64,000 bases of DNA from Burkholderiales bacterium GJ-E10 (GTDB lineage Bacteria > Pseudomonadota > Gammaproteobacteria > Burkholderiales > Burkholderiaceae_F), in assembly GCA_000828975.1 (NCBI GenBank), contig AP014683.1:3181700-3245699 (forward strand). Direction: 5' to 3'. The notes under the pieces are model-generated. The model worked only from the letters and a program-made list of their open reading frames with translations, made no database searches and was not told the origin of the DNA. A program made the translations under genes and the position numbers. Each line of letters begins with the position of its first letter. Position 1 is the stretch's first letter. Below are positions 49,497 to 55,473 of the stretch, one piece after another.

Positions 49497-50123
49497 CTCA
49501 CCGGCGCGCGCGGCACCGGGAAGTCGTCCCTGGTGCGGGCCTGTCTTGCGGGGTTTGCCGGGCGCGGGCTCCGGCTGATCGAAGTCGACAAGGCCGACCT
49601 CGTCGATCTTCCGGCGATTGCCGCGCTGGTCGCGCCGCGCCCGGAGCGTTTCATCGCGTTCTGCGACGACCTTTCATTCGAAATGGGGGACGCGTCGTAC
49701 AAGGCGTTGAAGGCCGCGCTCGACGGCTCGATCGCGGCCGGCGCGTCGAACCTGCTCGTCTACGCCACCTCCAACCGCCGCCACCTCATGCCGGAATCGA
49801 TGGAGGAAAACCTCGCCGGTACCTACGACGCCCAGGGCGACCTGCACCCTGCGGAGACGGTGGAGGAAAAGATCTCGCTCTCGGAGCGCTTCGGCCTGTG
49901 GCTGTCGTTCCGCTCGTTCCGCCAGGACGATTACCTGGAGATCGTCGCCCACTGGTTGCGCCACTTCGGGCTGGCCGCGCCGGACATCGAAGCGGCGCGC
50001 GGCGAAGCCTTGCGCTTCGCGCTACAGCGCGGCTCGCGCTCCGGCCGGGTCGCGCTGCAGTTCGCGCGCGATTACGCGGGGCGGCAAGGCTTGGCCGATA
50101 CGGTTGCGGCGGGATCGTCTTAG
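49497..50123 (+). pseudogene. DUF815 AAA ATPase gene, C-terminal part
   Basis: 208 codons that begin with the Walker A loop LTGARGTGKSSLVRACL and continue through Walker B FIAFCDDLSF and the sensor region VYATSNRRHLMPESMEEN to a natural stop. It continues the 47793-48047 fragment across the IS110 element. Without the first 85 residues and a start codon it is unlikely to be made. Stop at 50121-50123, immediately followed by a cas4 remnant on the other strand. Confidence 0.85.
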
Positions 50124-50345
50124 CGTTCGAAGCACAAGCGCGGATCTGCCGGGCGCTTACCAACCTTGTATTCGACGGGGCATGGAGTACCGTCCGCCCC
50201 GAACTCGACGACATCGGCCTCCCCGATCAGGCCGAGCGGGTCGCTCCAGACAGGCAGCGCGCGCTCTACGCGCAGCCCCGCTCGCGTTTCGACCCCGGGC
50301 TTATTAACCCGCCGCTGCACGGCCTAGCCGCGCAGCGTGTGGACG
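50120..50345 (-). pseudogene. cas4: remnant of type I-C cas4
   Basis: About 60 codons (RRVNKPGVETRAGLRVERAL, PVWSDPLGLIGEADVVEF, PVEYKVGK) match the middle of Cas4, the RecB-like nuclease of type I-C adaptation. The Asp of EADVVEF and the Glu-x-Lys of PVEYK, two of the RecB-fold motifs, are there; the N-terminal Cys and His, and the C-terminal cysteines, are gone, and the frame diverges after KRPADPR. An in-frame stop lies just upstream. It lies on the same strand as, and downstream of, the cas7 remnant, the normal I-C order cas7-cas4. Confidence 0.65.
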
Positions 50346-50351
50346 TTGTCG

Positions 50352-50444
50352 GCGAGTATGGCTGCCGCTCTGTCTCGTAGCTGTGTAACCGAGCCGTCGC
50401 AGCCGCCGGATCAATTCAGGCCCGGAGAGATCGCGCGGGGCACC
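50352..50444 (-). pseudogene. truncated hicA-like toxin gene
   Basis: Directly downstream of the hicB-like gene, codons for PRDLSGPELIRRLRRLGYTATRQSGSHTR are readable, the N-terminal half of a HicA toxin including the Gly-Ser-His active-site region. A two-base change near the expected GTG start puts it out of frame with any start, and the C-terminal half is missing; the sequence runs into the cas4 remnant. Confidence 0.5.
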
Positions 50445-50445
50445 C

Positions 50446-50652
50446 TCACGCAGCCAGCGCCTCTTCGCGCGTGATGTGCAGGCGGATCAGGCTGGGCTTC
50501 TCCCGCTCATCGAAATGGCAGCGCACGGCGTCACGCACCTGCTGGTGCAATCCGGCCAGGTCGTCAGCCTCGGTAAGGATGTCGACCCCAACCGCATGGG
50601 CTGTGAACCCGCCCTCCGGCGCTTCCTCAACGATGAAATGGATTTCGCTCAT
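50446..50652 (-). CDS. HicB-like antitoxin
   Basis: A 68-residue protein (MSEIHFIVEEAPEGGFTAHAVGVDILTEADD) with the single-domain HicB beta-alpha fold and no DNA-binding extension. The start at 50652 is chosen over an ATG three codons upstream. Its toxin partner immediately downstream is truncated, so the pair is probably an orphaned antitoxin left after decay. Confidence 0.6.
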   Translation of the reverse strand: MSEIHFIVEEAPEGGFTAHAVGVDILTEADDLAGLHQQVRDAVRCHFDEREKPSLIRLHITREEALAA

Positions 50653-50924
50653 GCTTGGCATCTCCGTATCAACTGGATGTTCGGCGCGACGTCCAATCTC
50701 TGTCCGGGCGCGATGGCCTGACCGTCGAACAGGGCGGAGTATGTGCCAAAGTTTCGGGCCGTGTCATCGGCGGCTTTCGTCACCGTCAGGCGGTCGGACA
50801 GGGCGTAGGCTGGCGCGTTGTCTTTTCGCTGGGGCCGCCGAGCGATCATGCTCGAACATCTCGTCGATGGCCTTGAAGAAGGGGGTCGAGGCCATCCTCG
50901 TCAAAGTCGGTCTGGCGGGCCAAG
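50649..50924 (-). pseudogene. cas7: type I-C cas7 (csd2) remnant, downstream part
   Basis: Reading from 50924 leftwards: LARQTDFDEDGLDP, then after a one-base shift FFKAIDEMFEHDRSAA, then after a further shift and a deletion DNAPAYALSDRLTVTKAADD and ARNFGTYSALFDGQAIAPG. This follows the Cas7c order (...QTGFSE.DL...FEHDRSAARG...NAPAH.LF...ARSF.DY...). It is the direct continuation of the fragment at 54520-54640 across the transposon. Frameshifts show the gene was already dead or died later. Confidence 0.65.
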
Positions 50925-51154
50925 TGTTAGCGCCCGCGGTATTTCGCGAGCGATGTTCCGCGATAGTTCGCGAGGTTTGAACGCGGGGTGTCCGGATTGG
51001 TTGCCCGCGTGGCGGAATGTGGAAGCGGTGGAGCGATGCGGGAGCCGGCGATCGATTGGCGGCGGCGATGCGGACGGTGGATTTCGGGGGTTGCGCAGGC
51101 GGGCGGTAGTGGGCGGCGCTGTTGCGCCGCTGCCGCTGCGGGGTGGTGGCGGAT

Positions 51155-51403
51155 TCAGAACGGATCGAGGAGGTAGCCTGGGAAGAGGTTCATCTGCCGG
51201 GGATCCGGGTTTTGCTCGTTGATGGGGCAGTTGTCGCGCTGGCGGCGCGCGTGTCTGGAGAGGCGAGAGGCGAAGTGCGTGGCGACGAAGTCGCCGAGGG
51301 CGTAGATGAGGTCCACGAGGCGAGCGGCGTCGGCGTCGTTGATGTCGTCGTCGTCGGAGTCGCAGAGGAACGAGGGCCAGGGATCGGAGTCGTAGGCGTT
51401 CAT
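51155..51403 (-). CDS. 82-residue acidic protein of the transposon
   Basis: A small protein beginning MNAYDSDPWPSFLCDSDDDD, very acidic at the N terminus and basic in the middle (SRLSRHARRQR). No family recognised. It starts four bases inside the end of the ATPase gene, so it is made from the same transcript and may be an accessory factor. The 230 bases to its left hold only the transposon end. Confidence 0.5.
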   Translation of the reverse strand: MNAYDSDPWPSFLCDSDDDDINDADAARLVDLIYALGDFVATHFASRLSRHARRQRDNCPINEQNPDPRQMNLFPGYLLDPF

Positions 51404-52200
51404 GGCCGGAACTCCTCGAGAGCGGTTTGGACGTGCTCGGTGCTGACCTGCTGGGATTTAGCCAGGGCGGCGGCGGACAGGGCGTAGTGGGCGGCGCGGT
51501 TGACGCGGCGCGGCAGTCCCTGGGAGGCTTGGTAGAGGGCCTCGGTGGCGGCGGGGTCGAACAGCGGCAGTGTGCTGCCGGCGAGTTGCAGGCGGTGGGT
51601 CAGGTAGGCGGGGAGCTCTTCACGGGAGAAGCCGTTGAGGTGGTAGCGCACGACGATGCGCTGCTCGAGCGATTCGTGCACCGCCATCGAGAGGCGGCGA
51701 CGCAGCTCGGTCAGACCGACGAACAGCAGCGTCAAGCGGCGCTCGGAATCCATCGCGTAGTTGGTCAGCAGGCGCAGGTCTTCGAGCACGTCGTTGCGCA
51801 GGTGCTGCGCCTCGTCGATCACCAGGACGGGGTGCTGGCGCGCTTCGGAGGTCATGCGCAGGACCTCGGCCTGGATCGCGCGGTAGGCGCAGGCACGGTT
51901 GCGCTCGATGGGCAGGCCGAGCTGCCAGGCGATCGACTTGTACATGTCGAGCACGTTGCCGGTCGAGAGCGTGACGTAGAACAGGCGATAGAGCCCTGGG
52001 TGCAGGGCCGAGGCGAGGTGCCGGCAGGCGGTGGTCTTGCCGCTGCCGACTTCGCCGGTGATCAGGCCGATGCCGCGCAGCTCGACGAGGTGCTGCAGCC
52101 GTGCCTGGGCCTCGCGCAGCGCCACGGCGCCGAAGAGCTCGTCGGGGGCGAGCGCGCGCTCGAAGGGATAGTGGGTGAAGCCGAAGTGGGCCAGATACAT
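51400..52200 (-). CDS. ExeA/TniB-like AAA ATPase of the transposon
   Basis: A 266-residue AAA protein: Walker A GEVGSGKTTACRHLA (about 46-60), Walker B VLVIDEAQHLRN (about 126-137), sensor I LLFVGLTELRRRL. The start MYLAHFGFTHYPFERALAPD is typical of ExeA/TniB/MuB-type regulators, which choose targets and activate a partner transposase. It is translationally coupled to the transposase gene upstream (ends meet at 52200). Confidence 0.85.
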   Translation of the reverse strand: MYLAHFGFTHYPFERALAPDELFGAVALREAQARLQHLVELRGIGLITGEVGSGKTTACRHLASALHPGLYRLFYVTLSTGNVLDMYKSIAWQLGLPIERNRACAYRAIQAEVLRMTSEARQHPVLVIDEAQHLRNDVLEDLRLLTNYAMDSERRLTLLFVGLTELRRRLSMAVHESLEQRIVVRYHLNGFSREELPAYLTHRLQLAGSTLPLFDPAATEALYQASQGLPRRVNRAAHYALSAAALAKSQQVSTEHVQTALEEFRP

Positions 52201-53546
52201 CAGCGCGACTCCTCATCGGGTTTATCGGTCAGCAGCCTGCGCAGCGCCAGGCCGGGGGTGGGCTGCGATCCGGGCTGGGCCTGGGCCTCCAGAGTGCGGG
52301 AAGGCCGATTGCGGCGCACGAAGCAGTTGGCGTAGGCATCGACCGGCTTGGCGCGGTGGATGAAGACGCTGTTGTGCCAGACCTCGATGCCGCGGCCGGC
52401 GGGGGCGGCCGGGTCGAAGCGCAGGGTGACGGTCTCGTTGACGAGCGAGGCATCGACCTCGAAGACGGTGCCGTTGAGGCTGACCGTGCGATCGCGGTGC
52501 ACGCGCCGCTTGGCCTCGAAGAGGAACAGGTCATCGAGATCGAGGCGCGGGTCGGGTGCGCGCAGGTGCTCGGCGCACTGGGCCCAGCGCTCGAGCGGAG
52601 TCTGTCCATCGAGTCCGCGGTGCGGGGTGCGGTGATACTCGCCCTCGACCCAGGCCCACAGACGGCGGTTGAGCGCATCGAGACTGGCGGTGTCCTCGGC
52701 GCTGAGGCGCGAGAGCAGTTGGGAGCGTACGGTACGGAACCAGCGTTCCTGCTTGCCCTTGCCCGCAGGCTGGTAAGGGCGGGCGTGGATCAGCGCAACG
52801 CCCAGCTTGGCGCAGACGAGCGCGAGGTGCTGCGAGCGGTAGTTGGCGCCGTTATCGACGAACAGGCGCTGGGGGATCGAGCGGCGCATCAGGGCCTGCT
52901 TGAACACGGGCAGGAACGCGGCCGTGTTCTCCGACAGGGCGAAGGCGCAGTACGGCACGACGCGGGTGGCATCGTCGATGAACGCGATCAGGTAGGTCTT
53001 GCGGCGGCTTGCGCCGACGCTCACCGTCGGGCCGTGCATGACGTCGCTCATCCACAGCTGACCGGGCTGCGCGTATGCGAAGCGCCGGCGATCCTGGTCG
53101 GTGGGTTGCTCGGCGCCCTTGTGCATCAGGCCGGCACGGCTGAGCAGGCGGTGCACGGTGGTCCTGGGCACGTCCTGCTCGGGTCCGATCGCGCCTTGCT
53201 TGCGCAGGGTGTCGATGAGCAGCGGGATCGACAGCCCGGGCTGCTCGTCCTTGAGGCTGAGCAGCGCGTCGGCCACGGCCTGGGGCAGCGCACGGGATTG
53301 GCCGCGGTCGGATCGCGGCTTGGGCACCAGCGCGTCGAAGCCGCCGCGCCGGTACGACTGCAACCAGTCGCGCAAGGTCTCGGTCGCCACCCGGGTGCGC
53401 GTGGTTCCCGGGATGACGTAGGACTGTTCGGCCTTGCGGGCGAGCAGCGCGTACAGGCCCGGCATGGCGGGCGGACGGTGGATGAGGTCGGCGATCAGGC
53501 CGTAGCGAAACAGCGCCACGGCCCGGCCGGGATCGGGCTCGGACAT
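52200..53546 (-). CDS. DDE transposase with Mu-type C terminus
   Basis: A 448-residue integrase-core transposase. N-terminal helix-turn-helix (TETLRDWLQSYRRGGFDALV), then the acidic triad Asp in LWMSDVMHGPTV, Asp in RLFVDNGANYRSQ and Glu in GKGKQERWFRTV, and a C-terminal beta-barrel (DRTVSLNGTVFEVDASLVNETVTLRFDP) of the Mu transposase type. A paired ATPase gene downstream supports a TniA/TnsB-like role. Confidence 0.88.
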   Translation of the reverse strand: MSEPDPGRAVALFRYGLIADLIHRPPAMPGLYALLARKAEQSYVIPGTTRTRVATETLRDWLQSYRRGGFDALVPKPRSDRGQSRALPQAVADALLSLKDEQPGLSIPLLIDTLRKQGAIGPEQDVPRTTVHRLLSRAGLMHKGAEQPTDQDRRRFAYAQPGQLWMSDVMHGPTVSVGASRRKTYLIAFIDDATRVVPYCAFALSENTAAFLPVFKQALMRRSIPQRLFVDNGANYRSQHLALVCAKLGVALIHARPYQPAGKGKQERWFRTVRSQLLSRLSAEDTASLDALNRRLWAWVEGEYHRTPHRGLDGQTPLERWAQCAEHLRAPDPRLDLDDLFLFEAKRRVHRDRTVSLNGTVFEVDASLVNETVTLRFDPAAPAGRGIEVWHNSVFIHRAKPVDAYANCFVRRNRPSRTLEAQAQPGSQPTPGLALRRLLTDKPDEESR

Positions 53547-53582
53547 CGGATCGGCTCCTTGAGCAAGATGGGAGCCGCGACA

Positions 53583-54290
53583 CTACGGCGCCTGAGCCGG
53601 CGGATCAGCCCCCATGTGTTGTTGGTCGAGCCGTTTGCGTCCACCGGCACGAGCAGCCGGTGGCGCAAACCCGACGAACCGGGGCAACTCGTGCAGGTAC
53701 TCGGCGGCAAGGGCGCGGCCGTGCACCAGCACGCAGGCGCACCCCAAATGCGCCCGCAACGGCTCGACTCGCGGCAGACAGCCCCGCAGCCGCTCGGGCC
53801 ACAGCGTGATCCAGCATTGGAATGCCATGCGCGCCGGCCGCAGCCGTCGCCTCAGCCAGCGCAGCGCGCTGGGTAGGCTGATGTCGTCGGGCCGCAGCAG
53901 CGCCGCGGCCTGCGCAAGGCTTGGGGATCGCTCGACGGCGGCCACGACCCGCTCGATGTCGGCCAGCGCGCCCGGAAACCTCGCCGCCAGGCAATCGGGC
54001 AGCAAGGCGAACGTGCAGTGTCCCTGCGGGCAGTACCAGCGGGCGATCCGTGTCCCGACAGGGGTGACGCGTGCATAGGTGCCGTTTCGGTGCAGTCCGC
54101 AGCCGCCCTTCGGGTGCAGCGGACACCTCTCGAGACTTGCCTGCCGCCACCCCTGTCGGGTAACGTACTCCTCGCTGGTCAGCCCCGACGCGAATCGAAG
54201 CAGCACCAGCACCGGCCCGGCGGGGCCGTGTACCCCGCCGGGCCACCCCATTCCATGTGATCGCGCAAGCCTACCGCCGATCGCCGTCAC
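53583..54290 (-). CDS. zinc-ribbon protein of the transposon (DUF6431-like)
   Basis: A 235-residue protein with a Cys/His cluster (ERCPLHPKGGCGLHRNGTYARV...RWYCPQGHCTFALLPDCLAARF, about 50-100) that looks like a zinc ribbon, followed by a helical arginine-rich region. It precedes the transposase gene by 36 bases. The position recalls TniQ, but the sequence does not; it may recognise target or ends. The start could also be the ATG at 54251. Confidence 0.6.
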   Translation of the reverse strand: MTAIGGRLARSHGMGWPGGVHGPAGPVLVLLRFASGLTSEEYVTRQGWRQASLERCPLHPKGGCGLHRNGTYARVTPVGTRIARWYCPQGHCTFALLPDCLAARFPGALADIERVVAAVERSPSLAQAAALLRPDDISLPSALRWLRRRLRPARMAFQCWITLWPERLRGCLPRVEPLRAHLGCACVLVHGRALAAEYLHELPRFVGFAPPAARAGGRKRLDQQHMGADPPAQAP

Positions 54291-54352
54291 GGTCCAAAAC
54301 GTCCGTTGCCAAATGGCAACCGCGGCACAGCGATCAACATCAATCAGGAGAA

Positions 54353-54375
54353 GCGGGGGGCCTGCCGCCCCCCGC
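54353..54375. repeat. 23-base perfect hairpin, second copy
   Basis: Reverse complement of 11366-11388: a 9-base GC stem with a 5-base loop, here between the first gene of the transposon and its right end. The shared flanks (CTCCCC-rich on one side, TCTCC on the other) mean the common block is more than 30 bases with a few mismatches. Confidence 0.6.
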
Positions 54376-54519
54376 TCCCCCCGCCGCTCGAGAAATACCC
54401 TTCAGAAACCCCTCACCCCCGCCAGCGACCCGCTCTCAACCACCGCAGTCCACCGCTCACCGGGGACGCAATCCGGCATCCAGAGAATCGCGGATTGCGA
54501 ATTAACGCGGGAGACAACA

Positions 54520-54640
54520 CCAAGTGGACGGAGATGAAGCCGTGGGTGCGGTGCAGTCCGTGGGGCACGGTGAATTTTCGGCCCATGCTTCGTTCCTTTT
54601 TCAGGTCGCGCTCGTTCGTCACGGCCATGCGCGCGATCGA
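54520..54640 (-). pseudogene. cas7: type I-C cas7 (csd2) remnant, upstream part
   Basis: Reading leftwards: SIARMAVTNERDLKKERSMG then RKFTVPHGLHRTHGFISVHL, the highly conserved Cas7c segment (typical form ...MGRKHTVPYGLYR.HGF.SAHLA). The frame runs straight into the transposon end at 54520 and resumes at 50924 with the expected next residues (ARQT). Everything upstream of it (the first half of cas7, and cas8, cas5, cas3) is missing. Confidence 0.7.
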
Positions 54641-54744
54641 AAAAAGGCAACAATGCGTGGAGATTGTTTCGGCAACCCCTTGTCTTTCTGCGAGACTTGC
54701 GAAGCAAGAACTTCGATGCGGCGGGCGCGTCCCGCTGCATCGAT
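54641..54744. other. leader-side region of the CRISPR array
   Basis: About 100 bases between the cas7 remnant and the first repeat. It holds a strong hairpin that ends two bases before repeat 1 (54713-54743, about 13 base pairs with one G-T), a smaller one at 54696-54708 (CTTGC/GCAAG), and, read on the minus strand, a weak stem followed by six T (54668-54640). No gene. This is where a leader should lie, given the direction of the repeats. Confidence 0.45.
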
Positions 54745-54889
54745 GTTGTAGCTCCCTCTCTCACCCCGGAAGCCTACAATCAGGGGATACGGGCATCGCA
54801 AAGACCCGAATGTTGTAGCTCCCTCTCTCACCCCGGAAGCCTACAATCTGCAGGCGGCGCAATTGCAGGCGCAAACGCGTTGTAGCTCC
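54745..54889 (+). CRISPR. type II-C CRISPR array, upstream segment (repeats 1-3, third repeat interrupted)
   Basis: Repeats begin at 54745, 54812 and 54879, exactly 67 bases apart. The unit begins GTTGTAGCTCCCTCTCTCAC and ends GGAAGCCTACAAT, 36 bases, and is always followed by C, so it may be counted as 37 bases with 30-base spacers. The third copy is cut after GTTGTAGCTCC by an IS66 element. The repeat closely resembles Neisseria type II-C repeats. Confidence 0.95.
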
Positions 54890-54936
54890 GTAACTGTCCG
54901 GGAATCGGCGTTCCTTGACGACGCGGGGGGATTGGG

Positions 54937-55473
54937 TCAGAGGTCGACGACGTGCTGGAGGAGCGCGTAGGCAACGCGCCAGAGGCCGTCGTCGCATTCC
55001 AGGGATGCGGTTTTCTGGTTCCGGCGCACGACGCGACCGAACCGCGTGTGGTGATCGCGGCCGACGAAGCTGACGGCATCGCCGATCTTGAAGTCTTCTC
55101 GTGCGGGACGACGATGCGCCGGCCTGGGTTGAGCATCCGCGTCGATGATCTCGACCGTGTCGGTGTCCGTCGCGCCGAGATCGATCGCGGCGTATGGGAC
55201 GCCAGACCAACGGGTGTTCTGATTTGCGTCGTCGATCGTCAGATCCCGGTCGCGCAGCGCGACGATCTTGCCGGTATGGGTTGTGGCGTCGTAGTCGCTG
55301 AAGAATTGCACCGTCATTCCGAGATGCAGGTGCTTGCGCACATCGAGGATGCGCCTGGGTTCGCTGCGCAGTTTGCGGATCGCGACCTCGATTCGGTAGA
55401 GGTCCAGCGTCTTTGCCTGCGGCAGGTTGGCGATGAGTGTGGCGAGCTCGGGATCAAACGGGGTTGCAGTCAC
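54937..55473 (-). CDS. IS66 passenger protein with two SH3-like modules
   Basis: A 178-residue protein starting at a GTG inside the end of tnpC (20-base overlap). Two related stretches, LGMTVQFFSDYDATTHTGKI (about 51-70) and IGDAVSFVGRDHHTRFGRVV (about 132-151), each look like a small beta-barrel of the KOW/Tudor type, with a basic linker between. It lies inside the inverted ends, so it moves with the element. Not part of the classical IS66 set; function unknown. Confidence 0.65.
   Translation of the reverse strand: MTATPFDPELATLIANLPQAKTLDLYRIEVAIRKLRSEPRRILDVRKHLHLGMTVQFFSDYDATTHTGKIVALRDRDLTIDDANQNTRWSGVPYAAIDLGATDTDTVEIIDADAQPRPAHRRPAREDFKIGDAVSFVGRDHHTRFGRVVRRNQKTASLECDDGLWRVAYALLQHVVDL

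Larger units (their letters stand above)
50925..54519 (-). mobile_element. three-gene DDE/ATPase transposon inserted in cas7
   Basis: 3,595 bases bounded by imperfect inverted ends: TGTTAGCGCCCGCGGTATTTC on the left and TGTTGTCTCCCGCGTTAATTC on the right (read inward). Both sides carry the 5-base duplication CCAAG (50920-50924 and 54520-54524), and removing the element plus one copy joins the two cas7 pieces. It carries an integrase-core transposase with Mu-type C terminus, an ExeA/TniB-like ATPase, a zinc-ribbon-like protein and a short acidic protein, all on the minus strand. The 5-base duplication matches Mu/Tn7/Tn5053-type chemistry. Confidence 0.8.

Noticed and set aside
50649-50849. A free-standing 66-codon gene upstream of hicB
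   Set aside because: Its sequence (NAPAYALSDRLTV...ARNFGTY) fits the downstream half of Cas7c, so it is part of the cas7 remnant.
52356-53876. A 506-codon plus-strand frame opposite the transposon's transposase
   Set aside because: Antisense shadow of the DDE transposase; no domain signature.
54679-54714. A possible decayed repeat 66 bases before CRISPR repeat 1 (shares TTGT at the start)
   Set aside because: Position by position only about 10 of 36 bases match, no better than chance, and the spacing is 66 where the array uses 67.
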